Shown: positions 25,338-35,314, counted from the first letter of the stretch. The stretch is DNA of 64,000 bases from Chitinophaga varians (GCF_014529945.1 NZ_JACVFB010000004.1:310001-374000), one strand, 5' to 3'. The notes: generated by a model not told the origin, from the sequence alone. Translations and numbers: made by a program.

Positions 25338-26324
25338 ATGAGCAACGATCGTATCTGGATATTACTCGGTAAACAGCTCAGCGGCGATATTTCTTCCTCG
25401 GAACTGGTTGAACTGGAAACATTAATGAAAGATGATCCGGAAGTGGAGGCATCCCGGGAATTGGCCGCCGCCATTTGGCAGACACCCTTGCGGGAGGTGG
25501 GTAGCGCTGATAGCAGTAAGGAACGTATCTGGAACATGATCGATACACAAACAAAGCCGCGCTATCGCCGGCCGGTTATCCGGAGGCTGGCCACCGCCGC
25601 CGTGGCGGCAGTAGTAGTAACGGCCGTATGGGCAGGATGGCGATATACGCATCCTGCTGCATCCTCGCCACAGCAGCTCCATTCCTTCGCCGGAGGTAAA
25701 TCCCGGATGGTACTTCCTGATGGCTCCACGGTATGGCTCAACGCCAATAGCCGGCTCCATTACGAAGAAAGCGGTTTTGGCCGGCAACACCGGGAAATAA
25801 CGCTCTCCGGAGAAGCCTATTTTAATATCGCTAAAAATGATCGTGTCCCGTTTATTGTCCATGCAGGCAAGGTCAACATTCGCGTACTGGGCACTGCCTT
25901 TAACGTGAAAGCCTATGCAAACGACAGCATCGTGTCCACTACGCTGGTCAGCGGAAAAGTGGCCATATCGTTTCAGGGGAAAACGATGGTGCTGCATCCG
26001 GAAGAAAAAATAACGGTACCGGTAACCAGTCCGGCTCCTGTATTTCAACAGCAGCACCTGGAAAAAGACAGCAGCGGCCAGCTCCCGGAGATATCCTGGC
26101 TGGACAACAAACTGGTATTTGACAATCATGCATTTTCCGAACTGGCAGACAAAATGAGCCAGTGGTACGGTGTTACCTTTCATTTCGAATCCACTGACCT
26201 GCAACAATTGCGTTTTTCAGGAATTATCAACACAGAATCACTGGATGAGGCGCTGAAAATGCTGCAGCTTTCACGCCCGTTTACTTTTCGGATCAACGGG
26301 AAAGATGTGTACATCAGTAAATGA
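25338..26324 (+). CDS. FecR-family anti-sigma factor
   Basis: 328 residues from ATG 25338 (MSNDRIWILLGKQLSG); the frame extends upstream to a TTG only. The cytosolic N-terminal helices bind sigma. A single membrane helix follows at about 91-107 (RLATAAVAAVVVTAVWAGWR), then the periplasmic FecR domain (GKSRMVLPDGSTVWLNANS, GEAYFNIAKNDRVPFIVHAG, VRVLGTAFNVKAY-type strands) and a C-terminal DUF4974 domain (LDEALKMLQLSRPFTFRING) that resembles an STN domain and probably contacts the SusC signalling domain. The layout sigma-FecR-SusC-SusD indicates trans-envelope signalling. Confidence 0.95.
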   Translation: MSNDRIWILLGKQLSGDISSSELVELETLMKDDPEVEASRELAAAIWQTPLREVGSADSSKERIWNMIDTQTKPRYRRPVIRRLATAAVAAVVVTAVWAGWRYTHPAASSPQQLHSFAGGKSRMVLPDGSTVWLNANSRLHYEESGFGRQHREITLSGEAYFNIAKNDRVPFIVHAGKVNIRVLGTAFNVKAYANDSIVSTTLVSGKVAISFQGKTMVLHPEEKITVPVTSPAPVFQQQHLEKDSSGQLPEISWLDNKLVFDNHAFSELADKMSQWYGVTFHFESTDLQQLRFSGIINTESLDEALKMLQLSRPFTFRINGKDVYISK

Positions 26325-26412
26325 CATCATCGTCCTGATCTTTAAAAATTAAGAGTATGACATAGCAACGCTACCACACGCTACTTTCCTTCACCCTTTT
26401 ATATTCCATGTT

Positions 26413-29400
26413 ATGAAATTAATGTTCCTACGGGCTTTAAATAAAAGCCTGCCTGGCGGACTGACGGCCCTTCTCACGGCGGCCCTGTTGTTCGCCGGTA
26501 TTATGCCTTCATCTGCCATCATTACCATCCAGGAAAAGATCAGTATCTCTCTGGAAAAAGTCAGCATTAAAACCGTGCTGAAAACGATTCAACAGAAAAG
26601 CCGCTACCGGCTTATTTACAACGACGATATCCTTCCCTCAGAACCACCAGTATCCATTCACGCAGAAAATGCCACTGTAGAGCAACTGCTCTCACAAACC
26701 TTTGCCGGCACAATGTTGCGTTACACGGTAATGGATAACGACGCTATTGTGATTGCGGCCGACAATAGCAGCGCCATCAAAATAAGCGGCATCGTGAAAA
26801 ATGAGCGCGGCGTGCCGCTTATCGGCGTATCTGTAAAAATAAAAGGTACCAGTATTGGCACCACTACCAATGAAGCCGGGCATTTTGAATTGCAGGCCGC
26901 GGCGGGCGTTACGCTCGTATTCAGTTACGTTGGATACGAACAAAGCGAAGTGATAAGTACCGCTGAGCCGCTCAACGTTGTCCTGAAAGAAAGCGCCAGC
27001 GGCTTAAACGAAGTGGTGGTAGTTGGTTACGGTACGCAGCGGAAAACCTCTTCAACAGCGTCTGTAGCTGCTGTGCAGGGAAAGGAACTGGCAAAATCAC
27101 CGGTCACCAATATCTCCAATTCACTGGCCGGGAATATTTCCGGTATTAGTATGCGCCCCAATGGCGGCCAGCCCGGAAGGGATAATCCTGATATCCATAT
27201 CAGGGGAATCGCTACTACCGGTAATAACGCACCGCTTATCGTAGTAGATGGTATCATCCGCAACAACATCAACGAGATTTCGCCCGCTTCCATTGCTTCC
27301 GTTACCGTATTGAAAGATGCTGCGGCCGTAGCGCCCTATGGACTAGGGGGCGCAAACGGTGTGATCCTCATCACCACCAAACGGGGCCAAACAGGCATGC
27401 CTGCTCTTTCCCTCCATACCTATTACGGATGGCAAACACCTACCTACTACCCCAAAATGCTGAACGCCCAGGACTATATGCGCCTGCGTAATGAGGCCTA
27501 CAGGAACGAAAATCCCGGAGGGACACAACAACCTTTCACAGAAGAGCTCATTAATAGTTATGCCGACCTGAATGCCAAAGACCCCGACAAATATCCCATC
27601 AGCAATACGAAAGACCTGGTACGGATGCATGCGCCCATTCAAAATTATAACCTGCAGTTGAGCGGCGGTACTAAAGTCGTGAGATATTATGCCGGCCTTG
27701 GTTTCCTCAAACAGGACGGTATGTTTGACCCGGTGAACTACAGGCGGTATGATTATAATGTTAACATGGAAGTGAGTGCAACCGCTACTACTACCGTATC
27801 GCTGTCCATCCTCGGCGCGATCGAAAATACCAATAGTGTGGATGCGGCCACCACACCGGGACAATTGTTCCGGAGCGCCTATAAGTTGATTCCCATTACC
27901 AACCTGTATTATAGCAATGGTCTCTGGGGTGAGTTTGCGGGCAACTCTCCGGTAGGTATCCTGAATGCTGGTTATTCCCACCGCAAGGCGACGTCGTTGC
28001 TCACGACACTTTCCGTGGAGCAGCAGCTGCCTTTTGTGAAAGGACTCAGCATGAAGGGAACTTTTAGCTATGATCCCAATGACTTCACGGTGAAAGGATG
28101 GCACACCCCTTTTTATTTCTATTCTCAGAATACCACCACTACCCCTTACTCCTATACGAAACAGATATCCACTTCAGAAGGCAGCGCAGCCCCATACACC
28201 TGGCTCAATCAGGAGTACGCTAAAAATCAGTATTTCACCTACCAGGGATTCCTCAATTATCACAACACCTTCGGCAAGCATGATTTCACGGGGCTGCTGG
28301 TGGCAGAAGCCCGTAAGAATGACTCCACAGGTTTTTCTGCGCGGCGCAACAATTTTGCGGTAAACATCGATGAGCTGGGCATGGGCAGCTCCAATAAAAA
28401 TGATTTTGACAACAATGGTTCAACCATTACCGGCAGTCAACTTGGATTTGTATATCGCTTAGGCTACATCTACGATCATAAATATCTTTTCGAGGCGGCC
28501 GGCCGGTACGATGGCCACTACTATTTTGCGCCCGGAAAACGCTGGGGTTATTTCCCGGCCTTCTCCGCCGGCTGGATCATTTCGGAAGAAGCGTTTATGG
28601 CGGGTCTTTCCTCCACCTTGAGCTATCTGAAATTAAGAGGCTCCTGGGGAAAATCAGGTAACCTGGCCGGAGCAGCCTTCCAGTACCTGAACGGCTATAA
28701 TTTATACGGTAACGCCTATGCCTTCGGTAACGGAAGCATGGTGCAGGGTTCCAATATCACCCGCGAGCCCAATCCGAATATCACCTGGGAGATATCCACC
28801 AAAACAGATATAGGGCTGGACCTTACGCTATGGAAAGGATTGCTCAAACTGGAACTGGATTACTTTCATGAAAGAAGAACAGGCATGCTACTGCCGCCGG
28901 CGGTAACAGTGCCGGTAGAATACGGCCTCAATCTTTCCGACGAAAATGAAGGCATCATGGAAAATCGTGGTATCGAAATCTCTGCCGGTACCAGCCACCG
29001 GTTCTCCAATGGTTTGCAGTTAAACCTCTCCGGCAATTTCAGTTATGCCAAAAATAAAATGGTCCAGGTGTTTGAAACCTCGGCCACCCGCGATAACCCT
29101 AATCGCAGCAGAACAGGCAGGCCTTCCGGTACCCAGTTTGGCTATCATGCACTGGGACTGTTTTCACAGGCAGACGATAAAAACAACGACGGTATTATCA
29201 ATGCTGATGACGGATATAATGTTACCCAGTTTGGTGTATTGCATCCCGGCGATATCCGCTATGCGGACATTAGCGGCCCCAATGGCAAACCAGATGGAAA
29301 AATTGACTCCTATGATGAAGTAGTGACCGGCAACCCGGTATATCCTTTCATCACGTACGGCTTCACGCCCAGTGTCTCCTGGAAAGGATTTGACCTCAGC

Positions 29401-29823
29401 CTGTTCTTCCAGGGATCTGCCCTCGCCAGCCTTAATATCCGTGGCTTTCAGACAGTGCCCTTTAATAACAACAACAGTAATTCTGCCTATGAATACTATA
29501 ATAACCATTGGACACCCAATACCCCGGATGCAAAGTATCCGCGTGCCAATCAGTCGCCTTATGCCAACAACACCCAAAATTCTGATTTCTGGATGATGAA
29601 AACGGGCTATCTCCGCTTAAAGACCGCTGTACTGGGATACACCCTTCCATCCAATATTTCCAAAGCGATGAAGATGCAGGCCCTCCGTTGTTATTTCTCC
29701 GGCCAGAACCTGCTCACCTTCAGCAAAATGAAATTCATGGACCCCGAAGTAGGCTACACCGACCTTGAAACAGCCTATCCCAACCAAAAGGTATTTGTGT
29801 TTGGCCTGAATGTCACTTTTTAG
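26413..29823 (+). CDS. SusC/RagA-family TonB-dependent receptor with STN domain
   Basis: 1136 residues. After the signal peptide come an STN (secretin/TonB short) signalling domain at about 42-117, a CarboxypepD_reg-like beta-sandwich at about 124-195, the SusC signature LNEVVVVGYGTQ at 199-209, a plug domain with IRGIATTGNNAPLIVVDGII, and a beta-barrel ending in ...VFVFGLNVTF with the C-terminal Phe needed for Bam assembly. It imports an oligosaccharide or peptide across the outer membrane with TonB energy. The STN domain is expected to pass ligand status to the adjacent FecR protein. It is 24 bases ahead of its SusD partner. The substrate is not evident from sequence. Confidence 0.96.
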   Translation: MKLMFLRALNKSLPGGLTALLTAALLFAGIMPSSAIITIQEKISISLEKVSIKTVLKTIQQKSRYRLIYNDDILPSEPPVSIHAENATVEQLLSQTFAGTMLRYTVMDNDAIVIAADNSSAIKISGIVKNERGVPLIGVSVKIKGTSIGTTTNEAGHFELQAAAGVTLVFSYVGYEQSEVISTAEPLNVVLKESASGLNEVVVVGYGTQRKTSSTASVAAVQGKELAKSPVTNISNSLAGNISGISMRPNGGQPGRDNPDIHIRGIATTGNNAPLIVVDGIIRNNINEISPASIASVTVLKDAAAVAPYGLGGANGVILITTKRGQTGMPALSLHTYYGWQTPTYYPKMLNAQDYMRLRNEAYRNENPGGTQQPFTEELINSYADLNAKDPDKYPISNTKDLVRMHAPIQNYNLQLSGGTKVVRYYAGLGFLKQDGMFDPVNYRRYDYNVNMEVSATATTTVSLSILGAIENTNSVDAATTPGQLFRSAYKLIPITNLYYSNGLWGEFAGNSPVGILNAGYSHRKATSLLTTLSVEQQLPFVKGLSMKGTFSYDPNDFTVKGWHTPFYFYSQNTTTTPYSYTKQISTSEGSAAPYTWLNQEYAKNQYFTYQGFLNYHNTFGKHDFTGLLVAEARKNDSTGFSARRNNFAVNIDELGMGSSNKNDFDNNGSTITGSQLGFVYRLGYIYDHKYLFEAAGRYDGHYYFAPGKRWGYFPAFSAGWIISEEAFMAGLSSTLSYLKLRGSWGKSGNLAGAAFQYLNGYNLYGNAYAFGNGSMVQGSNITREPNPNITWEISTKTDIGLDLTLWKGLLKLELDYFHERRTGMLLPPAVTVPVEYGLNLSDENEGIMENRGIEISAGTSHRFSNGLQLNLSGNFSYAKNKMVQVFETSATRDNPNRSRTGRPSGTQFGYHALGLFSQADDKNNDGIINADDGYNVTQFGVLHPGDIRYADISGPNGKPDGKIDSYDEVVTGNPVYPFITYGFTPSVSWKGFDLSLFFQGSALASLNIRGFQTVPFNNNNSNSAYEYYNNHWTPNTPDAKYPRANQSPYANNTQNSDFWMMKTGYLRLKTAVLGYTLPSNISKAMKMQALRCYFSGQNLLTFSKMKFMDPEVGYTDLETAYPNQKVFVFGLNVTF

Positions 29824-29847
29824 ATTCATCCTGTTAAACTAGTTATC

Positions 29848-31632
29848 ATGAAACGATATATCAAGCTATTGCCTGTTGCCATACTGTTACTCGGTATCCT
29901 GTCGTGCAAAAAAGAATTCCTCGAAAACACGGATAAAACAAAACTCACGGATGACATCCAGTGGAGCTCAGAAGGGAACGCAGACCTTTTCCTCAACGAT
30001 ATCTACAGTGCATTGCCCAACTACTGGAATCAACCGGAAAACCTGGATAATTTTACCGATGATAACGATGCGGGGTTTTACTATACTTCCTATAACTGGA
30101 AACAGGGTATCGTAGAAGCTTCTTCCAACGACTATACGATATGGGGCGGTATCACCGGTTCAGGAGATCTCACCAACTGGACCACCACCTTCACCAATAT
30201 CCGAAAATGTAACACCTTCATTACAGCCGTGCGTAAGAACGCTACCAATTTCTCACCGGAGTGGCTGAACAAACGGCTGGACGAAGCCCGGTTTATTCGT
30301 GCTTTTTTTTATAGCGAGCTGTGGATGCATCTGGGAGGACTGCCCATTATTACCGCCCCTGCTGAAAGACGCGCCATGGACAGCGCCGCCATTTATACTC
30401 CCCGGAGCACCTTCGCGGAAACAGTAAATTTTATTACCAGCCAGCTGGACTCCGTTGTTAAAGACGGCTATCTGCCGGCTAAATACAACAAGGGCGATGC
30501 TAATGCCGGCCGGGCTACCGCCGGCGCCGCCCTGGCCTTAAAAGGGTGGGTGGAACTATATGCTGCCAGCCCCGCATTTAATGATGCACAGCCCGCCGCA
30601 GGCAATGATCCTTACAAAGTGGCCGGTTTCAATAACTACGACGCCCAACGCTGGGCAAAGGCGGCCGCTACCTTCAAACAATTCATAGACCTGTATGGCA
30701 ATGGCAAAGTATATGAACTTTTTCCGGAAACTTCCGCTATTTGGTATGAAGCCAATGAATACCATTCAGAGGTGATATGGGACCGCCAGGTAGTAGCCAA
30801 CATTATGGGATCGTCTTTTGAACAATATGGTGGCCCCGTGTGGATCAATGGCGCCTACTATACCTGGGGCAACTATTGCCCTACGCAGGAACTGGTGGAC
30901 CAGTTTTATATGGCCAACGGTAAGTCCATCACCGACCCCGCTTCCGGCTATGATCCGCAACACCCCTACATAGGCCGTGAAAAACGCTTCTACGACTGGA
31001 TCGTATATGACGGTGCTCCTTATAAAATGACATGGATGGACAAAGGTGATACGATATATACCCGTATTGACAAAGTGAATCCCTCCAAAAACCAGATTGA
31101 CTTCGGGACCGATGACGTGAGCAATACCGGCTATTACTTTAAAAAGCGGCTTAACCCGCTGGTACGGCCCGGTGGCGGCGCTGTCAGCGGCGCCAACTTC
31201 ATTTACTACCGTTATGCAGAGGTACTGCTGGGCTATGCAGAAGCACAGAACGAAGCCGCAGGGCCCGATGCTACGGTATACAACGCCATCAACCAGATCC
31301 GCAAAAGAGCAGGTCTTCCCGATATCACGCCGGGGTTATCGCAGGCAGAAATGAGGGCCGCTATTTACAACGAAAGAAGGGTGGAACTCTGCTTTGAAAA
31401 CAAAAGGTTTTATGATATCATACGCTGGAAAACCGCCAATACCGTGATGAATGTCGACAAGCATGCTATGAAGATCAGCAATACAATACCCGATAATAAT
31501 GCCGGCGTATGGAAATATGAGATCGTGCCGCTGAACCATCCGCATGTGTTTACCCGCAAAATGTACCTGAATCCTATTCCGCAGGACGTAATAGACAGAA
31601 ATCCAAAGATTGTGCAGAATCCGGGATATTGA
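29848..31632 (+). CDS. SusD/RagB-family substrate-binding lipoprotein
   Basis: 594 residues with a lipoprotein signal (LLLGILSCKKEF, Cys20). The N-terminal SusD-like_3 region contains TPR-type helices (LDEARFIRAFFYSELWMHLGG). The C-terminal SusD_RagB region has the typical YRYAEVLLGYAEAQNEA and NQIRKRAGLP segments, then the NERRVELCFENKRFYDIIRWK block. It forms the lid of the SusC channel on the cell surface and captures the substrate. The following 22-bp terminator ends the operon. Confidence 0.95.
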   Translation: MKRYIKLLPVAILLLGILSCKKEFLENTDKTKLTDDIQWSSEGNADLFLNDIYSALPNYWNQPENLDNFTDDNDAGFYYTSYNWKQGIVEASSNDYTIWGGITGSGDLTNWTTTFTNIRKCNTFITAVRKNATNFSPEWLNKRLDEARFIRAFFYSELWMHLGGLPIITAPAERRAMDSAAIYTPRSTFAETVNFITSQLDSVVKDGYLPAKYNKGDANAGRATAGAALALKGWVELYAASPAFNDAQPAAGNDPYKVAGFNNYDAQRWAKAAATFKQFIDLYGNGKVYELFPETSAIWYEANEYHSEVIWDRQVVANIMGSSFEQYGGPVWINGAYYTWGNYCPTQELVDQFYMANGKSITDPASGYDPQHPYIGREKRFYDWIVYDGAPYKMTWMDKGDTIYTRIDKVNPSKNQIDFGTDDVSNTGYYFKKRLNPLVRPGGGAVSGANFIYYRYAEVLLGYAEAQNEAAGPDATVYNAINQIRKRAGLPDITPGLSQAEMRAAIYNERRVELCFENKRFYDIIRWKTANTVMNVDKHAMKISNTIPDNNAGVWKYEIVPLNHPHVFTRKMYLNPIPQDVIDRNPKIVQNPGY

Positions 31633-31662
31633 GTGGAGAAAATACGATGGGCTTATTCAACG

Positions 31663-31711
31663 CTTTCTACCTACGAAACCCGCTATTAGAGCGGGTTTTG
31701 TAGGTAGAAAG
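31663..31711. terminator. Very strong bidirectional terminator after SusD
   Basis: Twenty-two-bp stem (31663-31684 / 31690-31711) with one G-T wobble and an ATTAG loop, between the convergent SusD and NRAMP-family genes. Confidence 0.9.
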
Positions 31712-31721
31712 ATCACCGACG

Positions 31722-32897
31722 TTATTTTATCCATGCGATCAATGTAACCGCGCTTAACCATCCCATAATGAGCACCACGCACCAACCGATGGTCTGCATC
31801 CATACCGGATACCGGTAGGCGCCCATTAGTTTCTTTTTTAACGTGGCTATCAATATCACTGCCAGGGCTACCGGTAAGATAAGGCCGTTTAGCGCGCCGG
31901 CTGTAATTAAGAGCTTTACCGGATTGCCAACGAAAATGAAGATGATGGTGGAGAAAACAATAAAGAAAGATATGATCCAGCGTTCGTATACTGCTATCAG
32001 TGGATGAAATGTTTTGAGAAAAGACACCGAGGTATAAGCGGCGCCTACTACGGAAGTGATGGCAGCGCTCCACATCACTACGCCAAAAAACCGATAGCCC
32101 GCTACGCCGGCCACGATGCGGAATACGGAAGCCGGCGGATTATTGGGGTCTAGTGCAATGCCTTTGGTTACTACGCCCAAAGTGGCCAGGAATAGCACGG
32201 TACGCATAATACCGGTGATAATGATCCCGTTGACGGCGCTCTTGTTGACCAGCTTTAGTTGTCCGGTCCCGGTGATGCCTGCATCCAGCAGCCGGTGTGC
32301 GCCGGCGAAACTGATGTAGCCGCCAACGGTGCCACCTACCAGCGTAATGATCGCTTTGGTGTCAATCACGGAAGGCCAGAAAGTCTGCCGGACGGCTTCT
32401 CCCAGTGGTGGCACGGAGCTGATGGCGATGTATACGGTCAGCAATACCATCAACAACCCCAACCAGCGGGTAAACTGGTCGAGCATATAACCCATCTCTT
32501 TTATCCAGAAAACGAATAATGCAATCGCACAACTGAGTAGTGCGCCATAGATAGTATCCATGCCCGTGATCACCTGTATGCCCAGTCCGCATCCCGCTAT
32601 ATTCCCGATGTTGAACGCCAGTCCGCCGAGTACGACCAGTGCTGCCAGCAGGTAACCCAGTCCGGGCAGCAGGTCATTGGCGAGGTCCTGCGCGCGGCGT
32701 TCAGTAATGGCCAGCACGCGCCAGATATTGAGCTGCGCGCCGATATCCAGTAAGATGGATATCAGTACCACAAAGCCGAATGCGGCGCCCAGCTGCCAGG
32801 TGAAAACAGTGGTTTGCGTCAGGAAGCCCGGCCCGATAGCGGAGGTGGCCATCAGGAAAGCGGCGCCCATGATGGCGGAAGATTTTTGTTTACTCAC
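31722..32897 (-). CDS. NRAMP-family transporter lacking metal-binding motifs (YcsG-like)
   Basis: 391 residues, about 11 membrane helices, starting at GTG 32897, which overlaps the pxpA stop by 4 bases. The overall pattern matches NRAMP/SLC11 proteins: the first helix begins IGPGFLTQ as in MntH (GPAFIAA). The metal ligands are missing. The DPGN motif of helix 1 is absent (the text runs GPGFLTQTTVFTWQLGAAFGF), and the MPH motif of helix 6 is replaced by SFAGAH. NRAMP relatives lie beside pxp genes in other bacteria (ycsG in Bacillus). From position as last gene of the pxpBCA operon I infer that it imports 5-oxoproline or a related compound rather than Mn or Fe; this is not shown. Confidence 0.85.
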   Translation of the reverse strand: MSKQKSSAIMGAAFLMATSAIGPGFLTQTTVFTWQLGAAFGFVVLISILLDIGAQLNIWRVLAITERRAQDLANDLLPGLGYLLAALVVLGGLAFNIGNIAGCGLGIQVITGMDTIYGALLSCAIALFVFWIKEMGYMLDQFTRWLGLLMVLLTVYIAISSVPPLGEAVRQTFWPSVIDTKAIITLVGGTVGGYISFAGAHRLLDAGITGTGQLKLVNKSAVNGIIITGIMRTVLFLATLGVVTKGIALDPNNPPASVFRIVAGVAGYRFFGVVMWSAAITSVVGAAYTSVSFLKTFHPLIAVYERWIISFFIVFSTIIFIFVGNPVKLLITAGALNGLILPVALAVILIATLKKKLMGAYRYPVWMQTIGWCVVLIMGWLSAVTLIAWIK

Positions 32898-33634
32898 GGA
32901 TGTTGAATAGTTAGGTGATGATGAAGCAAGGCAGTATGTATGGCGCGGGCATATTCCAGGGCATGGGCACCATCGCCGTGTATGCAGATGGTTTCTGCTT
33001 TCAGCGGAATAATCTTCCCGGACAGCGCGGTCACTTCCTGCCGGGTGACCATTTGTAGTACCTGGCTAACCGCCGCCGTTTCCTTGTCAATCATAGCGCC
33101 GGGTTGTGAGCGGGCTGTTAGTGAACCGTCGTCCTGGTAGCTTCTGTCGGCAAATACTTCGCTGACGGTCTTCAGTCCCGCTGCCGCCGCTTCACTGATC
33201 AGCAGACTGTTACTCAGTCCGAAGAGCCGTAAACGAGGATCGACATCCTTCACCGCTTTGGCAATGGTTTGCGCCATCGCAGGGATGCGGGCGGCCATAT
33301 TATACAGCGCGCCATGAGGCTTTACGTGATGCAGTGGTACGCCATGGGCGCGGCAGATGACTTGCAGGGCATATAGTTGCGTGCACACCAGGTCATACAG
33401 CGCCGGATCGGTGAGCTGCTGCTCCTTCCGTCCGAAGTTCTCCCGGTCTGCAAATCCGGGGTGTGCGCCTATGGCCACGTTGTGTTCCATAGCCAGCAGC
33501 ACGGTTTTTTTCATGGTGTTGGCATCGCCGGCATGATAGCCACAGGCGATGTTGGCACTGGAGATAAAGGGCATAATGGCGGCGTCATTGTCCAGCCCTT
33601 CGCCCATGTCACAATTAAGATCAATATAATTCAT
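32894..33634 (-). CDS. pxpA: 5-oxoprolinase subunit A (LamB/YcsF family)
   Basis: 246 residues from ATG 33634. The N-terminus carries the family hallmarks IDLNCDMGEG (4-13), ANIACGYHAGD and IGAHPGFADRENFGR, and later HHVKPHGALYNMAA and ICIHGDGAHAL, which contribute the likely metal-binding and catalytic Asp/His residues. PxpA works with PxpB and PxpC to hydrolyse 5-oxo-L-proline to glutamate using ATP. The start overlaps the end of pxpC by 14 bases and the stop overlaps the transporter start by 4, showing tight translational coupling. The longer frame up to 33805 lies inside pxpC and lacks family similarity. Confidence 0.95.
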   Translation of the reverse strand: MNYIDLNCDMGEGLDNDAAIMPFISSANIACGYHAGDANTMKKTVLLAMEHNVAIGAHPGFADRENFGRKEQQLTDPALYDLVCTQLYALQVICRAHGVPLHHVKPHGALYNMAARIPAMAQTIAKAVKDVDPRLRLFGLSNSLLISEAAAAGLKTVSEVFADRSYQDDGSLTARSQPGAMIDKETAAVSQVLQMVTRQEVTALSGKIIPLKAETICIHGDGAHALEYARAIHTALLHHHLTIQHP

Positions 33635-34607
33635 ATGGTAACAACCATTTTTCCAAATGTAACTGACTGGCATGTTGCAGGTAGCGTATCGCTCTTTCCT
33701 GTTGCCACAGCGCTTCTTCAGCGGCTTCCCGGTCGGTGATGCTGAACTGCAATGATTGCCCCGGCTGATATTGGGCCAGCGCAGGTATATCGGCAGTCGC
33801 CACATGTGCTGCCACCGGATAACCGCCGGTAGTCTGATGATCGGCTATCAATATGATGAGCTGTCCGTCGGGGAGTAGCTGGATGGCGCCTTTGCATATG
33901 CCGGCGGATAATTGTTCCTCTTTTTTATGCGTACGCAGGGGCGCGCCATTTAGCCGGAATCCCATCCGGTCGCTGTGCGGACCTATCCGGAAACTGCCGG
34001 TCAGCAGTTGTTGCTGCGAGGGCGCATCCAGCATGTCCCAGCAGGCGCCGGGCAGGATGCGGATGGTATCTTGTGTATTATACAGGTGGTCTGTGGCAGC
34101 TGTCCATGGGAACATATGCCTGTCACCGATAGTTTGTAATGGCTGACGGAGGGGCAGTTGATCGTTCTTCCGGAGGGCCCTGCCTTTAAAGCCACCCTGT
34201 GCTACTTTAAGATGTGTGCTGCAACTGCCGAGCCATGGTGTGAGGGCGAACCCATACCGGACAGCCAGGTAACAACGTGCGCCGGTACGGAGCTTTTCAA
34301 AAGCGAGCATCGCGCCGGCAGGAACATATAATGGTTGGTGTAAGGGTACCGCCCGGCCGTCGATAGTAGCGCTGAAATCGGCTCCCGATAAGGCAATCAG
34401 GGCGGGTGCTTCAAACAGGTATTTGCCGGCAGGGAAATGTAGTTCCAACACTGCTTCATCAGGCGGGTTGCCGGTGAGCGCATTGGCTACGGCCATGGCT
34501 ATACGGTCCATCACACCACCCGGATTGATCCCGAGGTGTTGAAAACCATATCTGCCTTTGTCCTGTATGGTGTCCATGATGCCCTGTTGTAATACGACTA
34601 TGCTCAT
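33621..34607 (-). CDS. pxpC: 5-oxoprolinase subunit C (KipA, biotin-dependent carboxylase-like)
   Basis: 328 residues, ATG 34607. It shows the KipA/AHS2 domain pattern: GIMDTIQDKGRYGFQHLGIN at the N-terminus, then PGGVMDRIAMAVANALTG, FRIGPHSDRMGFRLNG and ILIADHQTTGGYPVAAHVA. In older annotation it is called allophanate hydrolase subunit 2 or biotin-dependent carboxyltransferase; the genomic context with LamB/YcsF identifies it as PxpC. ATGA overlap with the pxpB stop indicates coupled translation. Probably forms a heterocomplex with PxpB. Confidence 0.95.
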   Translation of the reverse strand: MSIVVLQQGIMDTIQDKGRYGFQHLGINPGGVMDRIAMAVANALTGNPPDEAVLELHFPAGKYLFEAPALIALSGADFSATIDGRAVPLHQPLYVPAGAMLAFEKLRTGARCYLAVRYGFALTPWLGSCSTHLKVAQGGFKGRALRKNDQLPLRQPLQTIGDRHMFPWTAATDHLYNTQDTIRILPGACWDMLDAPSQQQLLTGSFRIGPHSDRMGFRLNGAPLRTHKKEEQLSAGICKGAIQLLPDGQLIILIADHQTTGGYPVAAHVATADIPALAQYQPGQSLQFSITDREAAEEALWQQERAIRYLQHASQLHLEKWLLPYELY

Positions 34608-35314
34608 TGCTCCTGTTGTATCTGTCTGAAAACTTCCGGCGTTATTGGTATGAACTGCACGCGGTCACCGGGTCGGCAGTAGCAGGGATCGGCACTTGTG
34701 GCATCAAACATGCGCAGCGGTGTTTGTCCGATGATGTTCCAGCCTCCCGGAGAGGTCAGCGGATAGATGCCTGTCTGTATGCCTGCAATGCCCACGCTGC
34801 CGGCAGGCACCTGTAGCCGCGGTTGTTGTCTGCGCGGTGTTGCCAGCTCGGGGCAGACTTCTCCCATATAAGGAAATCCCGGCAGGAAACCTGTCAGGTA
34901 CACGGTGTAGATGGTCTGTGAATGCCAGGCAATGATGTCCGCTATGTCTACATTCCTGGAGGCGGCCATCTCGGTAATGTCCGGACCCAGTGATGGATCA
35001 TAACATACCGGAATTTGCAGTTCCCGGGGAGCAGGGAAAGTGATGGTTGCCTGTGTTGTTGTTTTCTCCCGGATATAGGTGGTCATCCACTGTAGTCCGG
35101 GCACACGTTCCCGGCGTCTGAGCTGCGCGGCATCATATACGATGGTTAAGGAGGCATATGCCGGTATCAGGTCGAGGATATAGGAAGATGACCCTGAGCG
35201 TAGGCTGTGATAGGTTTTCATCACCTCCTGATGTATTGCCATACTTATTTGCTGCTCCCATTTCAGGATAACAGCGCTGTCTCCAAGCGGATGTATGACA
35301 TAGCCAGCATTCAT
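34604..35314 (-). CDS. pxpB: 5-oxoprolinase subunit B (KipI family)
   Basis: 236 residues, ATG 35314, the first gene of the operon. The KipI/AHS1 family signature VYLTGFLPGFPYMGEVCPEL is followed by ATPRRQQPRLQVPAGSVGIA and TGIYPLTSPGGWNIIGQTP. In Bacillus the homologue also inhibits the sporulation kinase KinA, but with pxpA and pxpC present the metabolic role is the better call. No clear -7 element was found in the 75 bases upstream. Confidence 0.95.
   Translation of the reverse strand: MNAGYVIHPLGDSAVILKWEQQISMAIHQEVMKTYHSLRSGSSSYILDLIPAYASLTIVYDAAQLRRRERVPGLQWMTTYIREKTTTQATITFPAPRELQIPVCYDPSLGPDITEMAASRNVDIADIIAWHSQTIYTVYLTGFLPGFPYMGEVCPELATPRRQQPRLQVPAGSVGIAGIQTGIYPLTSPGGWNIIGQTPLRMFDATSADPCYCRPGDRVQFIPITPEVFRQIQQEQ

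Noticed and set aside
27343-28104. 253-residue minus-strand open frame within the first SusC gene
   Set aside because: Antisense to a clear SusC barrel; no start context and no domain.
33635-33805. 57-residue N-terminal extension of PxpA
   Set aside because: Overlaps pxpC deeply and lacks family similarity; PxpA proteins begin at the IDLNCDMGEG region.
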